Assembly: GCA_052035735.1 (NCBI GenBank)
Contig: JBPOHI010000036.1
Coordinates: 1-64,000 of the forward strand
Origin: JAGPDF01 sp052035735
GTDB lineage: Bacteria > Acidobacteriota > Thermoanaerobaculia > Multivoradales > JAGPDF01
Direction of reading: 5' to 3'
Length of the DNA stretch: 64,000 nucleotides
Each line of letters opens with the position of its first letter. Position 1 is the stretch's first letter. A model generated the notes under the pieces. The model was given only the letters and a program-made list of their open reading frames with translations. It made no database searches and had not been told where the DNA came from. A program made the translations under genes and the position numbers. Below are positions 15,612 through 25,102 of the stretch, in pieces.

Positions 15612-17461
15612 ACCTGGCGCGGGGAGATGCTCCCGGCAGCGATCCGGCGGCGGAGCTCCGCGACGCGATCGAGGGCGCGGACCTCGCCTTTGCCCGCGAG
15701 GTGCCGGGGGTTGATCGCCTGCGAGCGCTCGAACGCGGCCAGCGCTGCGTCGAGGTCGCCCTGACGTTCGTAGACCAGGCCGAGGTTGTAATGCAGGACG
15801 TCGTTGTCCGGCGCGGCTGCGGCCGCGTTCGCGAACTCCTCGGCCGCCGCCCTCAGGCTGGTGCGCTCGAGGTTGAGCCCGAGCATGAAATGAAACTCGC
15901 CGACGAGGTTCTGCGTCAGGTAGTCGCGCGGCACGCGCGGATCGTCTTCGCCCTCGAGCCGGCGTGACCCGAGGTCGATCTGCCGCGGAAGAATCCCGCG
16001 ACCGACCACGTGGAAGACCAGTCCTTCGGGAACGATCTCGAGCTCCGGCAGATTCCAGTTCGGGTGGTGGGTGAAGAACAGGCGGCTCGCAGCGGGGTCG
16101 AAACGCAGCGACGGCAGAGCCGCGTCGCCCACTCCCTGGGCGATCAGGTGGACGTCGGGGCGCAGGCCTTCGACGTGATGCAGGTAGAGCAGCACGAAGA
16201 GGATGTTGTCGTCGGAGGCGGCGAGGTCGGCACCCGGCGGAAGGCCGGCGAGCAGCCGGCGGCTGTAGTCCTCGGCCAGCCGGTAGCGGCTCCGATCCTG
16301 CACCCGCCATCCGCCGGCGAGCTGCCACAACGGGATCGCCAGGAAGAGCGTCGGCAGCACCTTGCGCCACGCCGCCCGAGGCTCCGCAACGAGCGCGGCC
16401 AGAGTCTCGAGTCCACACGCTGCGAGGAGCGCACCGAGCAGATAGCTCGGGATGTAGTAGCGGTGCCAGATGAACAGATCCGAACGCGAACCGTGCAGCG
16501 CAAGGGCGAGGAGGTTTCCGAGGAGGGCGAGCGTCGCGAAGAGCGCCAGAGCTCTGCGGTGCGGCGGCAGCCGGCGCCGGCTGACTGCGGCGCCGAGGCC
16601 GACGACGGCGAGAAGCGTCGCCGCCCAACCGAGCTCCACGGGGAAGCTCGTCAGCCAGTCGGCGGCGATCGGGAGCAGGTCCCGGGGCGCTTCGAGCCAT
16701 CGGCGCTGCCAGAACTCTCGGCGGGTCAGCACCGCCAGAAAGCGGTCGAGCGACTCCGGGTTCCCCCAGTCGAGCGCCGGGTCCTGCCGCGAGCGCAGCG
16801 GCAGATAGACGTAGGGCAGAAGACCTGCGACGAAGGCGGCCCCCGCCGCGAAGAGCTGTCGGAAGCGCAGCGCGAGCGCCGGCTCGTGGAGGACGGCAGC
16901 TATCGCGAAGGCGGCGGCGAAGATCGCCATGTAGGTGTGATTGGCAGCTCCGAGTCCGCAGAGAAAGGCAACCAGCGCCAGGCGGCGCCCGCTCGGCTCA
17001 CGTCGCCAGCGGATCGCCGCCCAGGTCGCGGCGGCGACGAACATTGCGCCCAGAGTGTAGACCCGTTGCACATTGGCTTCGGCCCAGAAGCTCGGCGAGA
17101 AGGCGAGCAGCAGGGCTCCGAAGAGAGCGGCGACGCGGCCCAAACCGAGGGCGCGGGCCGAGGCGTAGAGCAGCGCTCCAGCGCCGGCCCCGGCAGCGGC
17201 GGAGAAGAGGCTCATGCGCCAGGCGATCGAACCGAGCGGGAGCGCCAGCGTCCAGAGCTTGCCGAGCAGGACGTAGAGGGGATAGCCGGTGGGATGAGGA
17301 ATGCCCGGCAGGTAGACAGCGGTGACCAGCTCGCCACTGTCGCCGACGTAGATCGTGCGGCAGGCGCCGGCGGCGTAGGTCGCGAAGAGCGCCGCGAACA
17401 GCGCCAGGCCGAGCGGCCAGTCCCGGCCGGAGCCGGTCGCGGTGGCGGCGGTGCCGGTCAA
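15587..17461 (-). CDS. DUF2723 glycosyltransferase-like membrane protein with TPR tail
   Basis: The 624-residue protein has an N-terminal DUF2723 region with many membrane helices and the catalytic-loop signature DSGELVTAVYLPGIPHPTGY. These proteins are related to protein O-mannosyltransferases (GT117). A hydrophilic domain follows, ending in TPR repeats (DNDVLHYNLGLVYERQGDLDA...). The start is TTG at 17461, whose last bases form the upstream gene's TGA stop (TTGA), so translation is coupled to the phosphodiesterase-like gene. A role in sugar or phospho-sugar transfer to cell-surface proteins is inferred from the family and the partner. Confidence 0.75.
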   Translation of the reverse strand: MTGTAATATGSGRDWPLGLALFAALFATYAAGACRTIYVGDSGELVTAVYLPGIPHPTGYPLYVLLGKLWTLALPLGSIAWRMSLFSAAAGAGAGALLYASARALGLGRVAALFGALLLAFSPSFWAEANVQRVYTLGAMFVAAATWAAIRWRREPSGRRLALVAFLCGLGAANHTYMAIFAAAFAIAAVLHEPALALRFRQLFAAGAAFVAGLLPYVYLPLRSRQDPALDWGNPESLDRFLAVLTRREFWQRRWLEAPRDLLPIAADWLTSFPVELGWAATLLAVVGLGAAVSRRRLPPHRRALALFATLALLGNLLALALHGSRSDLFIWHRYYIPSYLLGALLAACGLETLAALVAEPRAAWRKVLPTLFLAIPLWQLAGGWRVQDRSRYRLAEDYSRRLLAGLPPGADLAASDDNILFVLLYLHHVEGLRPDVHLIAQGVGDAALPSLRFDPAASRLFFTHHPNWNLPELEIVPEGLVFHVVGRGILPRQIDLGSRRLEGEDDPRVPRDYLTQNLVGEFHFMLGLNLERTSLRAAAEEFANAAAAAPDNDVLHYNLGLVYERQGDLDAALAAFERSQAINPRHLAGKGEVRALDRVAELRRRIAAGSISPRQVHSPPRAR

Positions 17462-19437
17462 CGGCTTGAGCGCAAGCGCTCGAGGTTGGTGCGGAAGAGC
17501 GCGTTGTCGGGTTCGAGCGCCAGGCACCGCTCGAGCGCGCGCACGGCGCGCGACCGATCCCCCGCCAGGTAGGCGACGTTCGACTCGTACTGGCAGACGA
17601 GCGCGAGCTCGGGCGCGAGACGCTCTGCGGCAGCGAGCCGCTCGAGCGCCCGGGCGTAGTCGCCGCGACGAGCGAGGTTCGACGCCTCCTCGGCGATGCC
17701 GGAGGCTTCGCGTTCGCGTGGACTCGCCGTCCGCCGCTCGGTGGCCGGGGCGCCGAGGCGCGCCAGCGCCTGGAGGGAGGGCGCATAGTCGCCGCGATAG
17801 CGCACCGCTTCGCGGTAGGAGGCGATCGCCTCGTCGGGGCGGCCGAGGCGTTCGAGGGCGGCGCCGCGGTTGTGATGTCCTTCGGGATTGAGGGGGTCGA
17901 GGGCGAGCGATCGGTCGAGCTGGACGATGGCTTCGTCATAGCGCCCGAGAGCGCCGAGCGCCCCGGCGAAGCTGGCGCGCAGCGCCGCGTCGTCGGGATC
18001 CTGCTCCACCAGAGCCTGGTACATCTGCGCCGACTTGCGGTAGTCGCGGTTCTCGAAGGCGATCGCGGCGAGATTGCGATCGCCCTTCGACGACGTTCCG
18101 GAGAGGTAGCCGAGGCTCTTCAGGTGCTCGAGCAGCGCCTGGTCGGCGGCACCGGGTGCCGTCTCCTCGCCGGCTGCGGGACGCGGTTCGCTGGGCTTTC
18201 TCGAATCCTCGTAGGTCGCCACTCGCTCCGGCTCACCGAGGCGGACGAAACCTTCGCGCAGGACCCGCCCCGGCATGTCCGCAGCCGGGGGTATCCCGGC
18301 GAGGGCGAGCAGCGTCGGTGCGATGTCGAGCAGCGTAGGCTCGTCGAGCCGAGTGCTCGGTCGCACACCGGCGCCGTAGAAGTAGAGCACCCCGTGGTCG
18401 CGGTGAAACTCCTCCGAGACGCGGCGCATGTCGCGTAACCGGCTCGGGTCCTCGGGCAGGACTCCGAGCTCGAAGCCGTGGTCGGAGAGCACCGCGAGCG
18501 TGGTGTTGCGCTCGAGCCGGGCGAGGAAATCGCCGAGGATCCGGTCGGCGGCATCGTAGACCGACTCGACAGCATGACCGTATTTCTTCTGCTGCGCGGC
18601 GAGCTCGCCTTCGAGGCCCTGGCCGCGGAAGAGATGGCCGAAGAGGTGCGCCGTCGAGTCGGTGCCCTCGAAGTAGACCATCATCAGCTCGGGGCGCTCG
18701 GTCGTCCAGAGCTCGAGCCCGAGATCGCGGTAGGAACGCAGGGTCGCTAAGACCCAGCGGAAGTGCTGCAGGTCGTCTTCGAGATCGAACGGCCGGTCGA
18801 GATCCGCGGCCGTGACCTCGACGAACGGCGTCAGGTCGGCGAGCCCGATCTGGTCGGGACGGGTCATTTTCGGGCGCAGGCGCGCTTCGAGCTCCGCCGG
18901 CCAGGTGGCGCCGGCCGCGCCCGCCTGTTCGAAGCCCTGGGCGAAGAGAAAGTGCCAGGCCAGCCGGTCGCTGGCGATGAAGCCGTTCACCTTCTCCGGT
19001 GGGTAGGTTGCCCACCACCCGAGGACGCCCACCTTGCGACCGGCCTCCGAGAAGAGGTTCCAGAGCGCCTGGGTGCGGCGCATGTCGCTGGTTACCGGCT
19101 GCTCCTGCCCGCTCGCCCGGTCGCGCCCGACGAAATGGCCGATGCCGTGCTGGTCGGGAGTCTTGCCGGTAGCTAGGGTCGTCCAGAGGATCGGCGAGAG
19201 GGTCGGCTTGAACGTCTTCAGGCGCCCGTAGGCACCCTCGCGCCGCAACTTCGCAAAGTTGGGGAGCCTGCCCTCGGACAGCAAGAGATCCACCGCTTCC
19301 GGATCGAGCCCGTCGAAGCCGAGGACCAGCAGGCGCTCCGGCCGGTCCCGGCCGCAGGCGACCGCCAGAGCCGACAGCAGGAGCAGAATAGCCACGCTGC
19401 CAGATCGCGCCGGCCGCGCTCGAAGCGAGCGATTCAT
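17458..19437 (-). CDS. Alkaline-phosphatase-superfamily lipoprotein with TPR repeats
   Basis: The 659-residue product has a lipoprotein signal ending at Cys28 (SALAVACGRD). Residues about 35-410 show type I phosphodiesterase/nucleotide pyrophosphatase landmarks: the metal ligand Asp42 in GFDGLD, TLSPILWTTLATGKTPDQHG with a Thr nucleophile, EGTDSTAHLFGH, and LSDHGFE. C-terminal TPR repeats follow (about 465-655). ATG 19437 follows a TACGAT box with no SD site. The downstream gene overlaps by four bases. Together they look like a periplasmic phospho- or glyco-modification pair; the substrate is unknown. Confidence 0.8.
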   Translation of the reverse strand: MNRSLRARPARSGSVAILLLLSALAVACGRDRPERLLVLGFDGLDPEAVDLLLSEGRLPNFAKLRREGAYGRLKTFKPTLSPILWTTLATGKTPDQHGIGHFVGRDRASGQEQPVTSDMRRTQALWNLFSEAGRKVGVLGWWATYPPEKVNGFIASDRLAWHFLFAQGFEQAGAAGATWPAELEARLRPKMTRPDQIGLADLTPFVEVTAADLDRPFDLEDDLQHFRWVLATLRSYRDLGLELWTTERPELMMVYFEGTDSTAHLFGHLFRGQGLEGELAAQQKKYGHAVESVYDAADRILGDFLARLERNTTLAVLSDHGFELGVLPEDPSRLRDMRRVSEEFHRDHGVLYFYGAGVRPSTRLDEPTLLDIAPTLLALAGIPPAADMPGRVLREGFVRLGEPERVATYEDSRKPSEPRPAAGEETAPGAADQALLEHLKSLGYLSGTSSKGDRNLAAIAFENRDYRKSAQMYQALVEQDPDDAALRASFAGALGALGRYDEAIVQLDRSLALDPLNPEGHHNRGAALERLGRPDEAIASYREAVRYRGDYAPSLQALARLGAPATERRTASPREREASGIAEEASNLARRGDYARALERLAAAERLAPELALVCQYESNVAYLAGDRSRAVRALERCLALEPDNALFRTNLERLRSSR

Positions 19438-19443
19438 GGCGGC

Positions 19444-19449
19444 ATCGTA
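19444..19449 (-). promoter_or_regulatory. TAnnnT box (TACGAT) before the phosphodiesterase-like gene
   Basis: On the minus strand TACGAT ends 6 bases before ATG 19437, and no ribosome site is visible in between. It belongs to the leaderless-type set. Confidence 0.4.
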
Positions 19450-19543
19450 GCAGCCTGCCGGTCGCGCGCTGCGCCCTGCCGCCGAGCCCGCGCAGGCTCC
19501 TCCGGGGTGTTCGAGGGCGATTCTGGGGCGGCCGGATTCGGTC

Positions 19544-19549
19544 TAGGAT
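19544..19549 (+). promoter_or_regulatory. TAnnnT box (TAGGAT) 9 nt before dnaB
   Basis: TAGGAT ends 9 bases before the dnaB ATG at 19559. The AGGA inside it could alternatively serve as a weak ribosome-binding site. Confidence 0.4.
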
Positions 19550-19558
19550 AGCGATCGC

Positions 19559-20914
19559 ATGCTCGAAGTCCTCAAGGCCCCGAAGTCGATGCCGCAGAGC
19601 GAGGAGTCGGAGCGCGCCGTGCTGGCGGCGGTGCTGCTCGATCCACGGCTGCTGCCGTCGGTTTCCGGGCGGCTCAAGGCGGAGGATTTTCACGCCGAGC
19701 GTCACCGCCTGATTTACGCCACGATGCTCGACCTGCAGGACAATCAGGTCTCGATCGACCTGCGTACCGTGCAGGCGAAGTTGGAGCAGAAAGCGGCGCT
19801 GGAGAGCGCTGGCGGCCTCGCCTATCTCGCGGGCCTGGATGTCGATCTGCCCGACCTGGGTCGCTTCGAGCACTACGTCGAGATCGTCAAGGAGCGTTCG
19901 GTCCGGCGGCGTCTGATCGATGTCTGCCGCGAGATCACCCGCGACTGTCTGGACGGCGGCGTCGACGCTCAGAAGGCACTCGATCGCGCCGAGTCGGCAG
20001 TGATGGCGCTCGGCGAAGAGGCCGTCCGACGCGGCTTCGTGGCCTTCGACCGCATCATCGAAGAGACCCTCGAAATGCTCGAGGAGAATCCCGGCGCGGC
20101 GCTCACCGGCGTGCCGTCGGGCTTCATCGACTATGACCGCATGACCCATGGCCTGGGCAAGGGCACGCTGATCATCATCGGCGGCCGCCCCGGCATGGGC
20201 AAGACCAGCTTCGCGCTCAACATCGCTTCGCACGTCGCCATCCGCGAGAAGAAGACGGTCGGGATCTTCTCGCTCGAAATGGGGCAGCAGGAGCTCGCAC
20301 TGCGGATTCTCTGCGCCGAGGCCGACGTCTTCTTCTCGCGCATCCGCTCCGGCCACCTGTCGCAGCAACAGTGGGTGAAGGTGGTGCAGAAGATGGGCGA
20401 GATCGGCAAGGCGCCGATGTACATCGACGACTCGGCGTCGCCGACACTCCTCGAAGTGGCCTCGAAGGCACGGCGGTTGAAGGCGGAAAAGGGGCTCGAA
20501 GTGCTAGTGGTCGACTACTTGCAGCTGATGCAGGCCGGGGGCCGCTTCGAGAACCGCAACCTCGAGATCTCGGCGATCACCCGCGCTTTCAAGCAGCTCG
20601 CCAAGGAGCTCGACATCCCGATCATCCTGCTGTCGCAGCTCTCGCGAGCGTCGGAGAAGCGCGGTGGCGACCATCGACCGGTGCTCTCGGACCTGCGCGA
20701 ATCGGGCTCGATCGAGCAGGACGCCGACCTCGTGGCGTTCATCTATCGCGACGAGGTGTACAACAAGGACGATCCGTCCGTCCGCGGTCTGGCCGAGCTG
20801 ATCATCGCCAAGCACAGGAACGGCGAGACCGGCACCGTGCAGCTCGTGTTCAAGGGAGAGACGACCCGCTTTCACAGCTACGACCCGAGTCACGCCGGGA
20901 GCGACGTTGGCTGA
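19559..20914 (+). CDS. dnaB: Replicative DNA helicase DnaB
   Basis: The 451-residue protein has a normal DnaB layout. The N-terminal domain (about 10-125, starting SMPQSEESERAVLAAVLLDP) precedes the RecA-like helicase domain (about 185-450). Walker A is GGRPGMGKTSFALN (about 207), Walker B is VLVVDYLQLM, and DLRESGSIEQDADLV is the arginine-side signature. It unwinds DNA at replication forks as a hexamer. It is first in the row dnaB-alr-mlaE-mlaF-mlaD-radA and overlaps alr by eight bases. Confidence 0.97.
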   Translation: MLEVLKAPKSMPQSEESERAVLAAVLLDPRLLPSVSGRLKAEDFHAERHRLIYATMLDLQDNQVSIDLRTVQAKLEQKAALESAGGLAYLAGLDVDLPDLGRFEHYVEIVKERSVRRRLIDVCREITRDCLDGGVDAQKALDRAESAVMALGEEAVRRGFVAFDRIIEETLEMLEENPGAALTGVPSGFIDYDRMTHGLGKGTLIIIGGRPGMGKTSFALNIASHVAIREKKTVGIFSLEMGQQELALRILCAEADVFFSRIRSGHLSQQQWVKVVQKMGEIGKAPMYIDDSASPTLLEVASKARRLKAEKGLEVLVVDYLQLMQAGGRFENRNLEISAITRAFKQLAKELDIPIILLSQLSRASEKRGGDHRPVLSDLRESGSIEQDADLVAFIYRDEVYNKDDPSVRGLAELIIAKHRNGETGTVQLVFKGETTRFHSYDPSHAGSDVG

Positions 20915-22067
20915 GGGCGAGGCCAGCCCGAATTCGCTGCGCCGTGCCTGGGTAGAGATCGATCTCGCGGCTCTCCGACGCAACTACCGCCGGCTGGCCG
21001 GCCGGGTCGCGCCGGCGAAAATTCTCGCCGTCGTCAAGGCCGATGCCTACGGTCACGGCGCCGTCGCCGTGGCGCGCGCGCTCGAAGCCGAAGGCGCGGA
21101 AGATGGCGATGGCTGCCTGGCCGGCTTCGCCGTCGCCACCGCCGAAGAGGCGATCGAGCTGCGCAACGGCGGAGTCCAGGCGCAGATCCTCGTTCTATCG
21201 CCGCTTCCGGACGAGGCGGCTTCGGTCTTGATGCAGCACCGGCTGGTTCCTGTGATCAGCAGCATCGAGAGCCTTCGGGCTCTCAAGGCCTTCAGTAAGG
21301 GGAATGGGTGGACTGCGCCGCTCCACCTCAAGTTCGATACGGGGATGACGCGATTGGGCATCGATGCCCGGGAGGCATCCTCGTTGTTCGATCTTTTTCG
21401 CTCTTCGCCGGAACTGCGGCTCGAAGGGGTCATGTCTCACCTCGCCGAGGCGGAAACGCCGGAGTCGGAAGCGAACTCGAGCCAGCAGCAGCGCTTCGCC
21501 GCGATTCTTGCCTTGCTGGCCCCGGCAGCGCGAGAGGCTGTCGATGTGCACCTCGCGAACAGCGCGGGCGCGCTGCATCTGCCGTCCGCGCGCTTCGACT
21601 GGGTGCGGCTGGGGATCGCTCTCTACGGCTACGACTCGGCGGGGAGGCTCTCGGCGGACCTCGAGCCGGTTCTCTCGGTGGAGGCGGAAATCGTCCAGGT
21701 CAAGTCGATCGCGGCGGGCACCCGGGTGGGCTACGGCGGCCGCTGGACCGCGGAGCGCCCGAGCCGGATCGGGATCGTGCCGGTCGGCTACGCCGACGGC
21801 TACTCCTGGCGGCTCGGCAATCGCGCCGAGGTGCTGGTTGCGGGGCAGCGGGTGCCGGTGGTCGGTTCGGTGAGCATGGACCTCCTCGCGGTGGACGTTA
21901 CTGGCGTGGCCGCCGAAGTCGGCTCGCGGGTGACGCTGCTCGGCCGGCAGGGCGCGGAGTCGATCTCGGCGGTCGAGCTCGCTCAGGACGTCGGAACCAT
22001 CCCTTACCAGCTGCTCTGTCTTTTCGGTTTGCGCCTGCCGCGGCGGCTGGTCGAGCACGCACCATGA
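20907..22067 (+). CDS. alr: Alanine racemase
   Basis: This PLP enzyme makes D-alanine for peptidoglycan. The cofactor lysine lies in VVKADAYGHG (Lys44), KFDTGMTRLG and RVGYGGRW match substrate-side motifs, and VGYADGY is present. Length is 386 residues. The start is TTG at 20907, within the last codons of dnaB; MAEGEASPN precedes the conserved AWVEIDLAALRRNYR. The stop overlaps mlaE's ATG by four bases (ATGA). Location between dnaB and lipid-transport genes links wall and membrane growth only by position. Confidence 0.95.
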   Translation: MAEGEASPNSLRRAWVEIDLAALRRNYRRLAGRVAPAKILAVVKADAYGHGAVAVARALEAEGAEDGDGCLAGFAVATAEEAIELRNGGVQAQILVLSPLPDEAASVLMQHRLVPVISSIESLRALKAFSKGNGWTAPLHLKFDTGMTRLGIDAREASSLFDLFRSSPELRLEGVMSHLAEAETPESEANSSQQQRFAAILALLAPAAREAVDVHLANSAGALHLPSARFDWVRLGIALYGYDSAGRLSADLEPVLSVEAEIVQVKSIAAGTRVGYGGRWTAERPSRIGIVPVGYADGYSWRLGNRAEVLVAGQRVPVVGSVSMDLLAVDVTGVAAEVGSRVTLLGRQGAESISAVELAQDVGTIPYQLLCLFGLRLPRRLVEHAP

Positions 22068-22822
22068 CGAGCCGCGCTCTTCCTCTCGAGGGTTACTTCA
22101 CCGAGATGGGGAGGTTCTTCCAGATTCTCGGTCGCACGTTCGCCTGGACCTTCCGCCGGCCGTTCGACGGCCGGGAGCTGGTGCGCCAGATGGTGCGCAT
22201 CGGCGTCGACTCGCTGCCGGTCGTGCTGCTGACCGCGCTCTTTACCGGCATGGTGATGGCGCTGCAGACCTTTTCGACCTTGAAGCGTTTCAATGCCGAG
22301 GGCTTCGTCGGCTCGCTGGTGGCGCTCTCGATGGTGCGCGAGCTCGCGCCGGTCATCTCGTCGCTGCTCATCGCCGGGCGCTGCGGCTCGGCGATGGGGG
22401 CCGAGCTCGGCACGATGCGGGTGACCGAGCAGATCGACGCGCTCGAGGTGCTGGCGACCGATCCGGTGCACTTTCTCGTCGTGCCACGCGTCTGGGCGAC
22501 GGTCGTCATGCTGCCGCTGCTGATCGTCGTCGCCGATGCCATCGGCATCGTCGGCGGCTATCTGATCTCGGTGGTCTATTTCGGCGCCAATCCGGTCACC
22601 TATACCGAGAACACCTTCCGTTTCATGGACCTCGACGACCTCTCCTCGGGACTCATCAAGGCGGCGGTCTTCGGGCTCATCATCGCCGTGGTCGGCTGCC
22701 AGAAGGGCTACTACACTCGCGGCGGCGCCGAGGGCGTCGGCAGGGCCACGACGCGCGCCGTCGTGCTGGCCTCGATCGCGATCCTGATCTCCGACTTCTT
22801 CCTGACGAAGATCCTGTTTTGA
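22064..22822 (+). CDS. mlaE: MlaE-type lipid transport permease
   Basis: This 252-residue inner-membrane protein is the permease of an MCE-type ABC system moving phospholipids between the inner membrane and the periplasm. It shows about five hydrophobic segments and family landmarks: SLPVVLLTALFTGMVMALQT, RELAPVISSLLIAGRCGSAMGAELGTMRVTEQ (read from 22330) and IDALEVLATDP. ATG 22064 fits the alr overlap and the usual N-terminus. mlaF follows with a TTGA overlap. Confidence 0.95.
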   Translation: MTSRALPLEGYFTEMGRFFQILGRTFAWTFRRPFDGRELVRQMVRIGVDSLPVVLLTALFTGMVMALQTFSTLKRFNAEGFVGSLVALSMVRELAPVISSLLIAGRCGSAMGAELGTMRVTEQIDALEVLATDPVHFLVVPRVWATVVMLPLLIVVADAIGIVGGYLISVVYFGANPVTYTENTFRFMDLDDLSSGLIKAAVFGLIIAVVGCQKGYYTRGGAEGVGRATTRAVVLASIAILISDFFLTKILF

Positions 22823-23574
22823 GTCCTCCCGTCAAGATCGACCTGCGGCAGGTCTCGAAGTCGTTCGGCGGACGGCAGGTTCTCGACGGCCTCGACTTGG
22901 CGATCTTCGAAGGCGAGTCGGTGGTTGTTCTCGGCGGCTCGGGAAGCGGCAAGAGTGTCCTGCTCAAGCACATGATCGGGCTGCTCGCGCCGGACTCCGG
23001 CAGCGTCGTCGTCGATGGCGTGGACATCCAGTCGCTCGACGGGCGGGCGATCACCGACTTCCGCCGGCGCTTCGGCATGGCGTTCCAGGAGGGCGCACTC
23101 TTCGACTCGATGACCGTCGCCGAGAACGTCGGCTTCGCCCTGCGGCGCGCCGGCCGGCCGGCGGCCGAGATCGCCGCGCGGGTCGCCGAGTGCCTCGAGA
23201 TGGTGCACCTCGAAGGTGCCGAGGGGAAGATGCCGGCCGAGCTCTCGGGCGGCATGCGGCGCCGGGTCGGCTTCGCCCGCGCCATCGCGCTCGAGCCCAA
23301 GATCCTGCTGTTCGACGAGCCGACGACCGGCCTCGACCCGGTGATGAAGGCGGTGATCGACGAGCTGATCCTCGAGCTGCAGGCCAAGCTCGGCTCGACG
23401 GCAGTCTCGATCACCCACGACATGGACAGCGCTTTTCGCATCGCCGAACGGATCGCGATGCTCTATCGCGGCAAGATCATCGCCTACGCGCCACCGGCGG
23501 AGTTTCGGGCTTCGCCCGATCCGCGGGTGCAGCAGTTCATTCAGGGTTTGGCCAGCGGGCCGCTGACGGAGTGA
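22819..23574 (+). CDS. mlaF: MlaF-type ABC ATPase
   Basis: The 251-residue ATPase powers MlaE-type transport. Walker A is GGSGSGKSVLLKH, the ABC signature LSGGMRRRVGFAR, Walker B ILLFDEPTTGLDP, and the switch His is in SITHDM. The start is TTG at 22819, overlapping the mlaE stop (TTGA). Sequence and order (E-F-D) match other outer-membrane lipid-asymmetry operons. Confidence 0.95.
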   Translation: MSPPVKIDLRQVSKSFGGRQVLDGLDLAIFEGESVVVLGGSGSGKSVLLKHMIGLLAPDSGSVVVDGVDIQSLDGRAITDFRRRFGMAFQEGALFDSMTVAENVGFALRRAGRPAAEIAARVAECLEMVHLEGAEGKMPAELSGGMRRRVGFARAIALEPKILLFDEPTTGLDPVMKAVIDELILELQAKLGSTAVSITHDMDSAFRIAERIAMLYRGKIIAYAPPAEFRASPDPRVQQFIQGLASGPLTE

Positions 23575-23606
23575 TACCGCCGGCGGCCGGCGTGAAGGAG
23601 TCCTCG

Positions 23607-25100
23607 ATGTCGAACGTGTCGCAAGCCGTCAAGGTCGGCATTTTCATGACGATCTGTCTGGTCATTCTCGGCTGGTTGATCCTGCGGGTCGAGGACTGGC
23701 GCCTGTGGGGACCCCAGGGGGCGCGGGTCGACGCCGTTTTCGACTCGGTGGTCGGTCTCGACGACAAGGCCGCGGTGCGGCTGGCGGGAGTCCGCGTCGG
23801 TCGGGTCGATGGCATTGCGCTCGAGGGGCGCAAGGCCCGGGTTTCGCTGCTGCTCGACCAACCGATCGCCTTCGTCGAGGGAAGCTACGCGGCGATCGCC
23901 AACCAGGGGCTGCTGGGCGACAAGTTCATCGAGCTCCGGCTGGGACCCGAAGAAGCAGCGCTCCTGCCTCCCGGCACGGTTCTCGCGGGCAAGACCCCGG
24001 TCTCGTTCGACGATGCGATGGCCAAGATCGAGGAGATCGGCAGCTCGGTGCAGGAGTTCCTCGGCGGCGGCAAGGGCGGGAAAAGCGGCCCGGGGACCGG
24101 TGGCGGCTTCTCGACGCTGATCGACAGCATCCAGGCGACCTCCGACGAGCTGCGTGCACTGATCGCGGAGAATCGCTCGAACCTCTCCGGCACGGTGGCG
24201 AACTTCGAGCGCTTCAGCGAGACTCTCGCCCGCGAGTTGCCGCGCATCACCGAGCAGATCGGGCGCGTCCTCGAACAGGTGGATGCCGTCCTGGCGGAGA
24301 ACCGCGGCAACCTCAAGGACTCGATGGCGAACATCAAGGCGCTCACCGCGGATGTGCAGACGTCGGTCGACAATCTGAACGCGATCACCACCCGGATCGC
24401 CAGCGGCGAGGGCACGATCGGCAAGCTGGTCAACAGCCCGGAGGCGCACGATCAGCTGATGAGCGCCCTCGGCAGCGTCGAGAAGGGGGTCGATGCCCTG
24501 GGCTCGACGCTCAACCGGGTGAACGAGCTCGAGCTCGACCTGGGACTCGACGGCGCTTATCTTTCGGAAGTCGAGGATTGGCGCTCGGCGTTCCGCCTCG
24601 ACCTGCTGCCGCACGGCGAGGAGAGCGAACGCTACTACCGCGTCGAGCTGGTGTCCGATCCACGCGGCCGCATCTCCGAGAAGCGCGAGATCGTCACCGT
24701 GACCCTCCCCGACGGCTCGACGGCGACGACGACGACCGATCGTCTGACCAGCGAAACGCGCCGCAACAACTGGTCGGCGCTGTTCGGCTTTCCCTTCGCT
24801 GACCGTCGCGGCTCGCTCTGGGTCGGCATCCTCGAGAACACGGCCGGGGCGCAGGTCGACTACACCTTCTTCGACCGCAAGGTGACGCTGTCGCTCGAGG
24901 CTTTCGATTTCGGCCGTGAGCTCGACCTCGATCCGCACCTGCGGCTCACCGGCCAGTGGAACTTCTACCGGCACCTCTATGTGAAGGGCGGCTACGACGA
25001 TCCGCTGGTCGAGCAGTTCCGCTCGCCGTTCGTCGGCGTCGGCATCCGGTGGAGCGACGACGACCTCAAGTACCTCATGGGCTCGGTCCCGAAGCTCTGA
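23607..25100 (+). CDS. mlaD: MlaD/MCE-domain protein with long C-terminal beta-rich extension
   Basis: This 497-residue periplasmic subunit has one N-terminal transmembrane helix (about residues 10-27), an MCE domain (about 35-115; AVFDSVVGLDDKAAVRLAG, NQGLLGDKFIELRLG), a helical coiled region (about 165-300) and a C-terminal part of about 175 residues rich in alternating beta-strand patterns (LDLLPHGEESERYYRVELV, GAQVDYTFFDRKVTLSLEAF, YVKGGYDDP). E. coli MlaD is only about 180 residues. The extension looks outer-membrane-barrel-like. ATG 23607 has an AAGGAG site at 23595-23600. The gene follows mlaF after 32 bases. Confidence 0.9.
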   Translation: MSNVSQAVKVGIFMTICLVILGWLILRVEDWRLWGPQGARVDAVFDSVVGLDDKAAVRLAGVRVGRVDGIALEGRKARVSLLLDQPIAFVEGSYAAIANQGLLGDKFIELRLGPEEAALLPPGTVLAGKTPVSFDDAMAKIEEIGSSVQEFLGGGKGGKSGPGTGGGFSTLIDSIQATSDELRALIAENRSNLSGTVANFERFSETLARELPRITEQIGRVLEQVDAVLAENRGNLKDSMANIKALTADVQTSVDNLNAITTRIASGEGTIGKLVNSPEAHDQLMSALGSVEKGVDALGSTLNRVNELELDLGLDGAYLSEVEDWRSAFRLDLLPHGEESERYYRVELVSDPRGRISEKREIVTVTLPDGSTATTTTDRLTSETRRNNWSALFGFPFADRRGSLWVGILENTAGAQVDYTFFDRKVTLSLEAFDFGRELDLDPHLRLTGQWNFYRHLYVKGGYDDPLVEQFRSPFVGVGIRWSDDDLKYLMGSVPKL

Positions 25101-25102
25101 CG

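Noticed and set aside
13638..16700. 1020-residue minus frame including the threonine aldolase
   Set aside because: Only the last 347 residues match the family; the leading part is a shadow of the PilZ and DUF2723 genes.
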